Shown one piece after another: positions 7,928 to 19,550 of a DNA stretch of 64,000 nt. The translations under genes were made by a program, and so were the position numbers. Within the stretch, counting starts at the first letter, position 1. The number at the start of each line of letters is the position of its first letter. The stretch comes from Mycobacteroides salmoniphilum. GTDB lineage: Bacteria; Actinomycetota; Actinomycetes; Mycobacteriales; Mycobacteriaceae. Below the pieces are notes generated by a model that made no database searches, was not told the DNA's origin, and saw only the letters and a list, made by a program, of their open reading frames with translations. The DNA lies in the NCBI RefSeq assembly GCF_004924335.1, contig NZ_CP024633.1, positions 124,001 to 188,000 of the forward strand, read 5' to 3'.

Positions 7928-8650
7928 TTAGTCTTCGGCGTCCCACAGTCGCCGGTAGTAGGCCATGCGTTCAGGGTCCGCCGCCACGCCGTATCCCTCG
8001 AAGAAGGCGGTGTCCCAGCCTTCGCCGTAGTTCCACGCCAATGACCAGCTGGCAACCGCGAGGTCGGCCCAGCGATCGGCAACCCCTACATCGCCGAAAT
8101 CCACATGTCCGCACCAGTTCCCGGCGTCATCCACGAGAGTGTTGGGCGCGCACGCGTCGCCGTGACACACCACCAGGCGATCGATCGGTGGATGCTGCGT
8201 CAGCGCCTCCGGATGGGCGATGCGGGCCACGCGGTCGGCCACCGCCCAGCTGTACGGACAGTCGTCGGCGGGCAGTCGGTCATGCAGCGCGCGCAGTCCG
8301 GAACCGATGGCGCGCACTGCGGGCTCGGGGTTGGCTATCCAGCGGGGCGCGACCGCGCTGTGGCCGGGCACACCGGCGGTGTGTAGCCAATGCAGCGGGC
8401 CGTCGGTGTCGACGCCCAGGACCCGGGGAACCGTCGTGTAGTGGCCCGCCCAGGCGAGCTTCTCGGCCTCGACACGCAGGTCAATGGCCGGATGAGGCGC
8501 CGATACCTTCACGAATTCACGGCCCGGCCCGTCGCCGATCTGAAACGTGTGACCGCCAATTTCGTTGTGCCACACCGGGAGTATCGGTCGTCCTGCCGCG
8601 ATATGGGACAGGATCTCGGGAATGGCCACCGGCTCGATCGGAATCGTCAC
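7928..8650 (-). CDS. Aminoglycoside 3'-phosphotransferase-like kinase (Rv3817-type)
   Basis: This 240-residue protein starts at GTG 8650 and has the APH/choline-kinase fold. The catalytic loop is H163-G-D165 with N170 (CHGDACAPN). The metal-binding motif is D184-F-G in GHVDFGDVGVADRWADLA, which is the APH(3') form of the motif. It corresponds in position to Rv3817 of M. tuberculosis, annotated as a possible phosphotransferase. Substrate could be an aminoglycoside or a cell metabolite; sequence does not decide. It is divergent from the SDR gene with only 44 bp between the starts and lies upstream of the CHAP gene. Confidence 0.83.
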   Translation of the reverse strand: MTIPIEPVAIPEILSHIAAGRPILPVWHNEIGGHTFQIGDGPGREFVKVSAPHPAIDLRVEAEKLAWAGHYTTVPRVLGVDTDGPLHWLHTAGVPGHSAVAPRWIANPEPAVRAIGSGLRALHDRLPADDCPYSWAVADRVARIAHPEALTQHPPIDRLVVCHGDACAPNTLVDDAGNWCGHVDFGDVGVADRWADLAVASWSLAWNYGEGWDTAFFEGYGVAADPERMAYYRRLWDAED

Positions 8651-8694
8651 CGTTCCAGTCTGCCCGTCATCGGGCGGCGGGTAGCGTGCCGGAC

Positions 8695-9468
8695 GTGAAC
8701 CTCAACGACTTCCAGGCGCTCTACGACTTGTCGGGACGTACCGCGATTGTCACCGGCGGGACCCGCGGAATCGGATACGCCATCGCCGAGGCCCTCGGTG
8801 CCTGCGGGGCATCGGTGGTGGTGTCCAGCCGCAAGGCCGAGGCCTGTACCTCCGCGGCGAAGGAGCTACAGGACAAGGGGTATCGGGCGCTTGGCGTGCC
8901 CGCCCATATGGGCGACCTGAGTGATATCGACGGGCTGGTCGCGAGCGCGGTCGACGAGTACGGCGGCGTCGACATCGTGGTCAACGCGGCGGCCAACCCG
9001 GTCGCGCAGCCCATGGGCAGCTACACGCCGGAGGCGCTGGGTAAGTCGTTCGACGTCAACGTGCGTGGTCCGGTGTTTCTGGTGCAGGCGGCGCTGCCGC
9101 ACTTGACCGCCAGTGAGCATGCCTCGGTGCTCAATGTGGTGTCGGTGGCCGCTTTTCAGTATGTGCCGATGTTGTCGATGTACGCGGCCATGAAGGCCAC
9201 GCTCATGTCCTTCACCCGGTCGATGGCCGCCGAGTACACCGGTCGCGGCATCCGGGTAAACGCGCTGGCCCCCGGCACCGTCGATACCTACATGCTGCAA
9301 CAGAACCCGCAGGAGATCATCGACGCCATGGCGGCGCAGTCCTTCATGGGGCGCCTGGCGTCCACCGACGAGATGATCGGCCCGGCGCTACTGCTGTTGT
9401 CGGACGCGGGCTCGTTCATCACGGGTCAGGTGATCGTGGCCGACGGCGGCGGTCTTGTGCAGCGTTAG
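8695..9468 (+). CDS. Short-chain dehydrogenase/reductase
   Basis: This 257-residue classical SDR starts at GTG 8695. The NAD(P)-binding motif is TGGTRGIG, the NAG-like motif is present as NAAANP, and the catalytic Ser-Tyr-Lys set is in NVVSVAAF and SMYAAMKA. The C-terminal DGGGLVQR is typical. A much longer open frame extends upstream across the APH gene but is spurious. It may reduce a fatty-acyl or lipid intermediate, judging from the acyltransferases that follow, but that is inference. It is followed after 47 bp by two acyltransferase genes. Confidence 0.85.
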   Translation: MNLNDFQALYDLSGRTAIVTGGTRGIGYAIAEALGACGASVVVSSRKAEACTSAAKELQDKGYRALGVPAHMGDLSDIDGLVASAVDEYGGVDIVVNAAANPVAQPMGSYTPEALGKSFDVNVRGPVFLVQAALPHLTASEHASVLNVVSVAAFQYVPMLSMYAAMKATLMSFTRSMAAEYTGRGIRVNALAPGTVDTYMLQQNPQEIIDAMAAQSFMGRLASTDEMIGPALLLLSDAGSFITGQVIVADGGGLVQR

Positions 9469-9515
9469 ACGGGTATCGAGTGCACCGGGTGGACCGGCAG
9501 CGCTAGGCTCGTCAC

Positions 9516-10298
9516 GTGGAGCCTGTTTATGGAACGGTGATCGGGCTTGCCCGTACCGTCTGGGCCGTTCAAGGCCTGAAATTCACCGTTACGGGTGTTG
9601 AGAACCTGCCGACCGAAGGCGGGGCGGTCGTGGCGATCAACCACACCGGGTACATGGATTTCACCTTCGCCGGGCTGCCGGCGTTCCTTCAGAAAAAGGG
9701 ACGCAAGGTGCGGTTCATGGCCAAGAAGGAAACCTTCGACAACAAGATCACCGGCCCCATCATGCGGGGCTGTCGGCACATCTCGGTCGACCGCGTCGAT
9801 GGGGCCGCGTCCTACGCCGAGGCCGTCGACAAGCTCAAGGCGGGTGAACTGGTGGGCGTGTACCCGGAGGCGACCATCAGCCGCAGCTTTGAGATCAAGG
9901 AATTCAAATCAGGGGCCGCACGCATGGCCATCGAGGCCGGCGTGCCGATCGTCCCGCATGTCGTCTGGGGCGCGCAGCGCATCTGGACCAAGGGGCATCC
10001 CAAGAATCTCGGTCGCACCAATACGCCGATCTCCATTGCGGTGGGCGCCCCTATCGAGCCGACGCTGCCGGTTTCGGAGCTCACCGCGCTGCTCCATGCA
10101 CGCATGCAACACCTGTTGCTGGAGGTGCAGGACGACTACGGCCAGCATCCGGCCGGAGAGTACTGGGTGCCGCATCGGCTGGGTGGGTCCGCGCCGACCT
10201 TGGCCGAGGCCGCACAGTGGGATGCGCAGGACGCTGCCGAGCGCAAGGCACAACGCGCCGCTCGCGAGGCAGAAAAGCAGGCCCAGAAAGACAGCTAG
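9516..10298 (+). CDS. PlsC-type 1-acylglycerol-3-phosphate acyltransferase paralogue (Rv3816c-like)
   Basis: This 260-residue lysophospholipid acyltransferase has the family H-x4-D box at H43-D48 (NHTGYMD) and the substrate-binding YPEATISRSFE segment. These membrane-associated enzymes transfer acyl chains to lysophosphatidate or related acceptors. The C-terminal tail is Lys/Arg/Glu-rich and probably faces the cytosol. The start at GTG 9516 encodes MEPVY, the same N-terminus as the next gene, so the pair arose by tandem duplication. Neighbours match the Rv3816c-Rv3814c acyltransferase cluster. The acceptor is not known. Confidence 0.86.
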   Translation: MEPVYGTVIGLARTVWAVQGLKFTVTGVENLPTEGGAVVAINHTGYMDFTFAGLPAFLQKKGRKVRFMAKKETFDNKITGPIMRGCRHISVDRVDGAASYAEAVDKLKAGELVGVYPEATISRSFEIKEFKSGAARMAIEAGVPIVPHVVWGAQRIWTKGHPKNLGRTNTPISIAVGAPIEPTLPVSELTALLHARMQHLLLEVQDDYGQHPAGEYWVPHRLGGSAPTLAEAAQWDAQDAAERKAQRAAREAEKQAQKDS

Positions 10299-11063
10299 AT
10301 GGAACCGGTTTACCGACTCCTCGAAATCACGGCCAACGCGGCGGTCTTCCTCACCGGGACGACAATCAGATATCGAGGTCTGGGGCAGGTCCCGTCCGGC
10401 GGCGGTGCGGTGATCGCGATCAACCACACCAGTTACGTCGACTTTCTTCCGGCGGGTTTGGCGACGGTCCGCGCCGGTCGGCGGCTGCGGTTCATGCTTA
10501 AGGCAGAAATGCAGGAGGTGCCTATCATGAACTTCCTGATCAAACACGCCAAGGCGATTCCCGTCGACCGCAGCGCGGGTCACGGCGCCTACGAGGCGGC
10601 GGTCGATAGCCTGCGTCGCGGCGAGATCGTCGGGGTGTACCCGGAGGCCACTATCAGCCGTAGCTTCGAGCTCAAGGAATTCAAGAGCGGCGCCGCCCGG
10701 ATGGCTCATGAGGCCGGCGTACCGATCGTTCCGCTCATCGTCTGGGGGGCTCAGCGCATCTGGACCAAGGACCATCCAAAAAACCTGGGACACAGCAAAA
10801 TCCCCGTCAATGTCGCTGTCGGACCGCCGCTGGCGCCGTCCTCGGATTTCGATCGCACGACGGCCGAGTTGCACGACGCGATGGAGCAGCTGTTGACCCA
10901 GGCGCAGCAGGACTATCCGGAAGAACCCGGCGCGTACTGGCTGCCCAGGCGTCTGGGCGGTAGTGCCCCCACCCCGGAGGAAGCCACCGCGCTCGAGGAG
11001 TCGGAATGGGCAGAACGCGCCCGCAAGAGGGCCCAGAAGAAGACGGGACCGGACCGCCCGTGA
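10299..11063 (+). CDS. PlsC-type acyltransferase, second tandem copy (Rv3815c/Rv3814c-like)
   Basis: This 254-residue protein starts at the base after the stop of the preceding acyltransferase, so translation is coupled. It shares the MEPVY start, the H43-D48 box (NHTSYVD), the YPEATISRSFELKEFKSG segment and the WGAQRIWTK segment with the first copy. It differs mainly in the region before the H-box and in the basic tail. M. tuberculosis has three such genes in this place; this window has two. The start of the HAD gene overlaps its stop. Confidence 0.86.
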   Translation: MEPVYRLLEITANAAVFLTGTTIRYRGLGQVPSGGGAVIAINHTSYVDFLPAGLATVRAGRRLRFMLKAEMQEVPIMNFLIKHAKAIPVDRSAGHGAYEAAVDSLRRGEIVGVYPEATISRSFELKEFKSGAARMAHEAGVPIVPLIVWGAQRIWTKDHPKNLGHSKIPVNVAVGPPLAPSSDFDRTTAELHDAMEQLLTQAQQDYPEEPGAYWLPRRLGGSAPTPEEATALEESEWAERARKRAQKKTGPDRP

Positions 11064-11878
11064 ATCCTCCCGCCCTCATCGCGTCCGACGTGGACGGGAC
11101 GCTGATCGATTCCGACGAGCTGCTGTCGCCGCGCACCCGTGCGGTCATCGCCGCTGCGGTCGAATCGGGTACTACGTTCATCCTTGCCACCGGACGTCCG
11201 CCCCGTTGGATCACCCCGATCGTCGAGGCTCTCGGTTTCGCGCCGATCTCGGTGTGCGCCAATGGATCCGTTCTGTACGACGCGGACAGCGACCGGATCA
11301 TCTCGGCGGCCACACTCGGCCCGGCGGAGCTCGCCGTGCTGGCCGAGGTTGCGCAAGCCGCCATCCCCGGGGTGGGTCTGGCGGTGGAGCGGGTCGGCCG
11401 CAGCGCACATGACGCCGCGACACCGCAATTCGTCAGCTCGCCCGGATACGAGCATGCCTGGCTGAATCCCGATAACACCGAGGTGTCGCTAGACGACCTG
11501 CTGAGCTTTCCGGCGGTGAAGCTGTTGGTGCGCAAGGCCGGAGCCCGTAGCGCAGACATGGCCGAGATCCTCGCGCCGCTGGTGACCGAGGCGGGTGCGG
11601 CCATCACCTATTCCACCGACAACGGGCTCATCGAGGTGATGCCCACCGGGATCAGCAAGGCCAGCGGAATCGCCGTGGTGGCGGATCAGGTTGGGGTGCA
11701 GCCGGAATCGGTCATCGCCTTTGGCGATATGCCCAATGACGTGGCGATGCTGCGCTGGGCTGGACACGGGGTGGCCATGGGCAACGCGCACCCGGATGCG
11801 CGCGCCGCCGCCGACGAGATCACTGCCACCAACGACGATGACGGGGTGGCCAAGGTTCTCGAACGCTGGTGGGGCTGA
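11060..11878 (+). CDS. HAD-superfamily hydrolase, Cof-type phosphatase (Rv3813c-like)
   Basis: This 272-residue protein starts at GTG 11060, which overlaps the acyltransferase stop by 4 bp. HAD motif I is D10-V-D12-G-T and motif II lies in FILATGR. The Cof-type motif IV is VIAFGDMPNDVAML, preceded by the Lys in GISKASGI. Cof proteins dephosphorylate sugar phosphates, FMN or PLP with broad specificity. Position and class match Rv3813c. A longer in-frame start at 11006 lies inside the acyltransferase gene and is not used. Confidence 0.87.
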   Translation: MNPPALIASDVDGTLIDSDELLSPRTRAVIAAAVESGTTFILATGRPPRWITPIVEALGFAPISVCANGSVLYDADSDRIISAATLGPAELAVLAEVAQAAIPGVGLAVERVGRSAHDAATPQFVSSPGYEHAWLNPDNTEVSLDDLLSFPAVKLLVRKAGARSADMAEILAPLVTEAGAAITYSTDNGLIEVMPTGISKASGIAVVADQVGVQPESVIAFGDMPNDVAMLRWAGHGVAMGNAHPDARAAADEITATNDDDGVAKVLERWWG

Positions 11879-11909
11879 GACATTTAACGTCTGAGCTTCC
11901 GGCGGTGCG

Positions 11910-13661
11910 TTAGGCGGCGGGTGCGAACTGCTCGACCGGGGGCGCCGGGGGAGGCGGAGCCGGTGCGGGCGGTGGCGGCGCGGCCGGCGGCGCGGGGGCC
12001 GAGAACTGTTCGGGTAAGGCGTTCTGTGCCACCGGTGCCACCCCGAGTATCTCGCGGGTTTCGCCGTTGATCACACTCGACACCCGGCCGCTGGCCCGGT
12101 CGTAGATCAGGGAGCCGTTCTGGAAGTTCTGCACGATGATGTTCGGCTCACCCAGCTCGTCGCCAACGGGGAGCCCCAGCGAGCCACGCTCGAAATCTGT
12201 TTCGGCCCAGGCGTGGTAGATCGCCCCGACGACGGGGTGGGTGCCGGTGCCGGGCGAGAAGTACATTGCTCCGTTGCGGAAGGTGGCGAAGCGGGCGTCA
12301 CCGACAGCCTGTTGTTCAGTGGACGTGGGTGCGCCCAGCGCGCTGTCGGTACTGCCGAGCCTCATCCAGGTGTCGTAGATGGCGCCGCCGCGCATCGCGT
12401 CGACGAGATCAGGCGGGTCGCCGTTCGCGGCACCCGCGGCGATGTCACGCAGCCGGGGTATCAAGCGGTAGGCGGCTTCACCCGGGCATTCGGTGTTTCC
12501 GACGTCACGGTGCGTGAAAATGGTAGGCAGCGTCACGACTTTTCCTCCGGGCACGGTGGTGAAGGGTCCGCCCTCCGACGCCAGGTCCACTTGTCCACGC
12601 GGATCCACCCCGGCGAGCCGAAGACGCCAGCCCAGCATGCGGCCCGCGGATTGCAGCATTGCGGGGGAGGGCTCGTCACGGGTGAAGTCACCGATCAGTG
12701 CGAGGCCCCAGCTGTGCTCGTTGAATCCGCCGGTGTGAGCGCCCTGCACGTTGTTGGTGATACCGCCGAAGCGGCCCTCGAAGATCTGTCCGTACTTATC
12801 CACCAGCACGTTGTAGGCGATGTCGCACCACTTGAGAGTTTTGGTGTGATACGCGTAGATCGCCCGGATGATGGCGGCGGAATCGTAGGGCGAATAGTTA
12901 TTGCTTCCGGCGGTGTGGTGAACCACTCCCGCGCGTACGTCTCTGTTGTAAACCGGTGGGCACCGGTCTGATTCGTTGGCGCCCCATTGGGCGCGGGTGA
13001 TGATCCGTGGGCCGGCCTGGGGCAGCGCTATCGGCGCCGACCAGCGCTCTTCCAACCGTGCCCCATCGGGGGGCGCCAGCTTGGGGCTGATCAGGATGGC
13101 ATCGAGTCCGGTGGTCAATGGCTGTTCGATGCTCGCGGGCCGATAACCCAAACCAGGGTCGGCCGAGGTCCGGCCACCGTCGGCTCTCGGTGGCTTCACG
13201 TTCGCGCCGTACCTGGGTTGCACCGCGATCTGGGCGGAGTGAGTGGTGCCGACAAATACCGGTTCGGTCGCCGCGGGGATGCCCTTGTCTGGGGCCACCG
13301 GATCGCCCGACTCAACGGGGTGGAGTTCGTACCACTGCCCCCAGCCGCCGTCGGCTTGTTGTGCCCGCACAGAAACGTTCACGGAGGCCAGGTCCTCACC
13401 ACGGACGGCGATAAGGCTGAAGGAGTCGGCCTGCTGGATGTCGTGCACGGTGGCCGGTGTGTTCTGGCCGGGTAGTCCGACCTCGGCGGTCAGCACGTCG
13501 TGCGTCGCGGCATTCTGCAAGGACTGCGTGGTGATGGCGGTCTCTTCGGCCTGCTCGGGCTTGAGGTGATCGACCACGCTGACGGTCATCACCGTCGCGG
13601 TCGCGGCAAGAGCCAGCGCAAGCTGCCGTCTCATGGGCATCTTGCTGACTCGTACTGGCAC
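11910..13661 (-). CDS. Secreted N-acetylmuramoyl-L-alanine amidase with LGFP repeats (Rv3811-like)
   Basis: This 583-residue exported protein starts at GTG 13661 behind an AGGAGA site. The signal peptide is RRQLALALAATATVMTVSVV. The PGRP/Amidase_2 domain in the middle carries zinc ligands in GVVHHTAGSNN and GAHTGGF...HSWG, and the final Cys/His region is FTHRDVGNTECPG. It hydrolyses the bond between muramic acid and L-alanine in peptidoglycan. Two or three LGFP repeats follow (for example DSALGAPTS and GSLGLPVGDE); these are thought to help cell-wall attachment. The tail is Pro/Ala-rich. The gene lies downstream of erp on the same strand, and three 9-bp-phased GTNAC-like boxes sit upstream. 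Confidence 0.88.
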   Translation of the reverse strand: MPVRVSKMPMRRQLALALAATATVMTVSVVDHLKPEQAEETAITTQSLQNAATHDVLTAEVGLPGQNTPATVHDIQQADSFSLIAVRGEDLASVNVSVRAQQADGGWGQWYELHPVESGDPVAPDKGIPAATEPVFVGTTHSAQIAVQPRYGANVKPPRADGGRTSADPGLGYRPASIEQPLTTGLDAILISPKLAPPDGARLEERWSAPIALPQAGPRIITRAQWGANESDRCPPVYNRDVRAGVVHHTAGSNNYSPYDSAAIIRAIYAYHTKTLKWCDIAYNVLVDKYGQIFEGRFGGITNNVQGAHTGGFNEHSWGLALIGDFTRDEPSPAMLQSAGRMLGWRLRLAGVDPRGQVDLASEGGPFTTVPGGKVVTLPTIFTHRDVGNTECPGEAAYRLIPRLRDIAAGAANGDPPDLVDAMRGGAIYDTWMRLGSTDSALGAPTSTEQQAVGDARFATFRNGAMYFSPGTGTHPVVGAIYHAWAETDFERGSLGLPVGDELGEPNIIVQNFQNGSLIYDRASGRVSSVINGETREILGVAPVAQNALPEQFSAPAPPAAPPPPAPAPPPPAPPVEQFAPAA

Positions 13662-13718
13662 GTCGTCTCTCCTGGATCACACCGGACGCGCCGCAAGGAG
13701 CGACGCGACCACCAGGGA

Positions 13719-13742
13719 TGTTACGTATGGGACAAATGTGAC
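13719..13742. promoter_or_regulatory. Three 9-bp-phased direct repeats upstream of amidase gene (MtrA-like)
   Basis: On the plus strand TGTTAC, TGGGAC and TGTGAC start at 13719, 13728 and 13737, exactly 9 bp apart. On the amidase strand they read GTCACA, GTCCCA, GTAACA. The arrangement resembles the 9-nt GTCACA-type direct repeats described for the response regulator MtrA. It lies about 60-80 bp upstream of the amidase start. Confidence 0.5.
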
Positions 13743-13804
13743 TAGTGATTCGACACGCGTCAAATGTCGATCTTGATATTTGGCGGGTTGGTCACACGCA
13801 ACGA

Positions 13805-13832
13805 CACCGCAGAGCCTCTATGCCCTGCGGTG
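13805..13832 (-). terminator. Imperfect hairpin after erp
   Basis: CACCGCAGAGC (13805-13815) pairs with GCCCTGCGGTG (13822-13832) with one mismatch. It lies 31 bp past the erp stop and could end erp transcription. There is no clear U-tract, so it may instead be only a processing structure. Confidence 0.35.
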
Positions 13833-13862
13833 CCGTTTCGCTATCTAGCTTGTGTGTCGGGC

Positions 13863-14669
13863 CTAGCCGGCCGGCGCCGGAGCCGCCGCGGAGGCGGCCG
13901 CCGGGATGGCGCCCTTGATGAGGTCAACCGCCTGGGTGATGCCCAGCTGGTTGACGGCCCCCATCGCGTCGCTGATCAGGCTGCTGCCGCCGCCCAATCC
14001 GCTGCCGCCGCCGAGTCCGCTGGGCGTACCGAGGCCCGCCAGCGAGGGGTCGGCAAGTGCCGGGTTGGTCAGGCCGGTGCCCAGTGCCGGGTTTGGCGTG
14101 ATTGGGACTTCGCCAGCGGGGGAGGTCAGACCCGCGGTGCCTGCGGCCGGATCGGTGAGCGCCGGGTTCACGCCCGTCGCGGGAGTGAGTCCCGCGGTGC
14201 TCGCCGGGGCGGCCGGGTTGGTCAGGCCGGGGTTGGTCAGCGCCGGATCGGTCAGGCTCGGGGTGGTGGCTCCACCCGGGCTGGTGAGGCCGGGGTTGGT
14301 CAGAGCGGGGTTCGTCAGCGACGTGGACGGGCTGGTCAGACCGCCTGGCGTGGTGAGACCGCCGGGGGCGAGCGCCGGGTTGGCGCCACCGAGGCTACCG
14401 AGCCCTCCACCACCCAGGCCGGGGATGTTGAGACCGGAAAGCCCGGGGATCTGCACGCCGAACTGTGACGTCATCTGTTGAACGGCGCCCATGAGCTCGC
14501 CGGGGAGGTCTGACACGATCGCGGCCTGCACGAATTCCTGCTGTGAAGGCGCGGGCGCGGCGGCCTGCGTCATGTTGGTCGCGAGGGCGATGGCAAACGG
14601 ACTTGCAACGGCCAGCGCGGCGACCGAGCTCAAGGCTGTCGAAAGCCGGCGGCGGCGACGATTAGGCAC
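13863..14669 (-). CDS. erp: Exported repetitive protein Erp (PirG)
   Basis: This 268-residue secreted, cell-wall-associated virulence protein of mycobacteria corresponds to Rv3810. The start is GTG 14669 with AGGAG just upstream; the longer open frame to 15038 has no support. The N-terminus is a basic signal peptide (PNRRRRRLSTALSSVAALAV). The conserved globular N-domain has FVQAAIVSDLPGELMGAV. The central Pro/Gly/Ala region contains many degenerate PxLTxP/PGLTSP pentapeptide repeats, the Erp hallmark, which vary between species. The C-terminal hydrophobic segment has DAMGAVNQLGITQAVDLI. It is divergent from glf. Erp is needed for envelope integrity and intracellular growth in studied species; its biochemical role is unknown. 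Confidence 0.9.
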   Translation of the reverse strand: MPNRRRRRLSTALSSVAALAVASPFAIALATNMTQAAAPAPSQQEFVQAAIVSDLPGELMGAVQQMTSQFGVQIPGLSGLNIPGLGGGGLGSLGGANPALAPGGLTTPGGLTSPSTSLTNPALTNPGLTSPGGATTPSLTDPALTNPGLTNPAAPASTAGLTPATGVNPALTDPAAGTAGLTSPAGEVPITPNPALGTGLTNPALADPSLAGLGTPSGLGGGSGLGGGSSLISDAMGAVNQLGITQAVDLIKGAIPAAASAAAPAPAG

Positions 14670-14789
14670 GGAAGTCTCCTCAATATCGGGTCGATCACTT
14701 ATGGTGTACTGCGGTTTTGCGTTTTCTGTGACGGGATTTCCCGTAGGTGTCGGATCGGCGGATCGGCACCGGAACCGACGCTTTCGATG

Positions 14790-14812
14790 GTAACCAGAGT
14801 TACTGGTGTGAC
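14790..14812. promoter_or_regulatory. Three 9-bp-phased GTNAC repeats between erp and glf (MtrA-like)
   Basis: GTAAC (14790), GTTAC (14799) and GTGAC (14808) lie exactly 9 bp apart in the 274-bp divergent region. The first two also form an inverted repeat. The same spacing is found upstream of the amidase and of the first antigen-85 gene. Confidence 0.5.
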
Positions 14813-14937
14813 TAGAGGGACGAAACCAAATCGTGAGCCAATCGCGACCGGATCCGTACCTGCGAACCCTTGTGGGCTTGTTCTGCGCGGGGCGGATGTC
14901 GCTGTCCGGGGCTCGTGGTGCCGGTCCAGTACCCTGA

Positions 14938-18075
<3,138 letters not shown>

Positions 18076-18079
<4 letters not shown>

Positions 18080-18639
18080 CCGGTCTGCTGCCGGGCGAGG
18101 TGACCGCGCCCCAGGGTGAGACCGCGGTTCTGGTCGCCGTGCAGTCGGCTCTCGCCGGTCGGCCCGGGGTGCTCAGCACTGCGCGCGGGCTGTCCCATTT
18201 CGGTGAGCACAGCATCGGATGGGTGGCTGCGGCGCTGGTCGGCGCGGCCATCAACAAGAGCGACAAGCTCCGTCGGCGCAGCTGGTTGGCAGCGGGCGCC
18301 GGCGCCTTTGGCGCTCATGCCGCCTCGGTGATCATCAAACGTGTGGTGCGTCGCCGTCGCCCCAGCCATGAGGCGGTGCGGGTAAACGTCAGCACCCCGA
18401 GCCGGTTGAGCTTCCCCTCCTCGCATGCCACCTCCACCGCGGCGGCGGCGGTGCTGCTCGCGCCGCTGACGGGATGGCCCCTGCCCGCGCTGCTGATTCC
18501 GCCGATGGCATTGTCGCGGTTGGTTCTTGGCGTGCATTACCCCACAGATGTGGCCGCGGGCGCCGCGCTTGGCGCACTGATCGGCGCGGCCGTTCGTCGG
18601 GCGGACGCTCGCCTGGCGCTCAAGGAGGAACAGCGATGA
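18076..18639 (+). CDS. PAP2-family phosphatase of the DPA pathway (Rv3807c-like)
   Basis: This 187-residue membrane phosphatase starts at ATG 18076, overlapping the glfT2 stop (ATGA). PAP2 motifs are present: K-x6-RP as KRVVRRRRP, PSxH as SFPSSHATS, and SR-x5-H-x3-D as SRLVLGVHYPTD. The homologous Rv3807c, encoded next to ubiA, is the proposed phosphatase that removes the 5-phosphate from decaprenyl-phosphoryl-5-phosphoribose after UbiA. The assignment of that reaction rests on gene context and family; a direct proof is not available from sequence. Confidence 0.86.
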
Positions 18640-19550
18640 GTGAGGCACCGACTCCTACGGCGGGCCTGCCCAAGAATCTCGTTTCGGGGATCGTCAAGGC
18701 GTTGCGCCCGCGCCAGTGGGTGAAGAACGTCCTGGTCTTCGCGGCGCCGTTGGCGGCGCTCGGCGATATTTCACCGCACGACTACCGGGGCATTTTCATC
18801 CGGGTCGCGATTGCCTTTGTTGCGTTCAGCATGGCGGCCTCGTCCATCTATCTGATCAACGACGCGCGCGATGTGGAGGCCGATCGGCAGCACCCCACCA
18901 AGCGATTCCGGCCGATCGCCGCGGGCGTGCTGCCGATACCCGCGGCGTATGGGCTTGCGGTCGTGCTGACTGCCGGGTCGTTGGGTATCGCATCGCGGGT
19001 CAGTATCAACCTGGTCATCGTGATAGCGATCTACATCGCCATCCAGCTGGCCTACTGTTTCGGTCTGAAGCACCAGCCGGTCATCGATATCTGCATCGTC
19101 TCGTCGGCGTATCTCATTCGGGCGATAGCCGGTGGTGTGGCCGCCGGGGTGTATCTGTCGCAGTGGTTCCTGCTGATCATGGCCTTCGGGTCGCTCATGA
19201 TGACCGCCGGTAAGCGCTATGCCGAATTGCAGATCGTCGAGAAGACCGGTGCCAAGATCCGTAAGTCGCTCGAGGGATACACCTCGAGCTACCTGCGGTT
19301 CGTGTGGACGCTATCGGCTACCGCCATCGTGGTCTGCTACGGGCTGTGGGCCTTCGAACGTGACCACCGCGCCGGATCCTGGTTTGTGGCATCGATGATT
19401 CCGTTCACCGTCGCCATCCTGCGCTACGCGGTTGATGTCGACGGGGGCGAAGCAGGCGAGCCCGAGGAGATCGCTCTGGGGGACAGGGTGCTGCAGTTCC
19501 TGTTCGTCGCATGGATCGGATCACTCGGTGCGGCCTTCTACTTCTCCTGA
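18636..19550 (+). CDS. ubiA: Decaprenyl-phosphate phosphoribosyltransferase (UbiA family, Rv3806c)
   Basis: This 304-residue polytopic membrane enzyme transfers 5-phosphoribose from PRPP to decaprenyl phosphate, the first step to decaprenyl-phosphoryl-arabinose. The Mg/PRPP-binding NDxxDxxxD motif is residues N75-D83 (NDARDVEAD). A second Asp-rich loop lies later (KRYAELQIVEKTG region). About nine hydrophobic segments follow. The start at ATG 18636 overlaps the PAP2 stop by 4 bp and has AAGGAGG upstream. Mutations in this gene have been linked to ethambutol resistance in M. tuberculosis. Confidence 0.95.
   Translation: MSEAPTPTAGLPKNLVSGIVKALRPRQWVKNVLVFAAPLAALGDISPHDYRGIFIRVAIAFVAFSMAASSIYLINDARDVEADRQHPTKRFRPIAAGVLPIPAAYGLAVVLTAGSLGIASRVSINLVIVIAIYIAIQLAYCFGLKHQPVIDICIVSSAYLIRAIAGGVAAGVYLSQWFLLIMAFGSLMMTAGKRYAELQIVEKTGAKIRKSLEGYTSSYLRFVWTLSATAIVVCYGLWAFERDHRAGSWFVASMIPFTVAILRYAVDVDGGEAGEPEEIALGDRVLQFLFVAWIGSLGAAFYFS

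Noticed and set aside
7804..8694. Long open frame upstream of the SDR gene
   Set aside because: It covers the opposite-strand APH gene, has Arg/Pro/Ser-rich low-complexity content, and is a shadow of that gene.
13764..14468. Long plus-strand frame over erp
   Set aside because: It mirrors the GC-rich repeats of erp on the other strand; composition is Arg/Gly/Gln-rich and matches no family.
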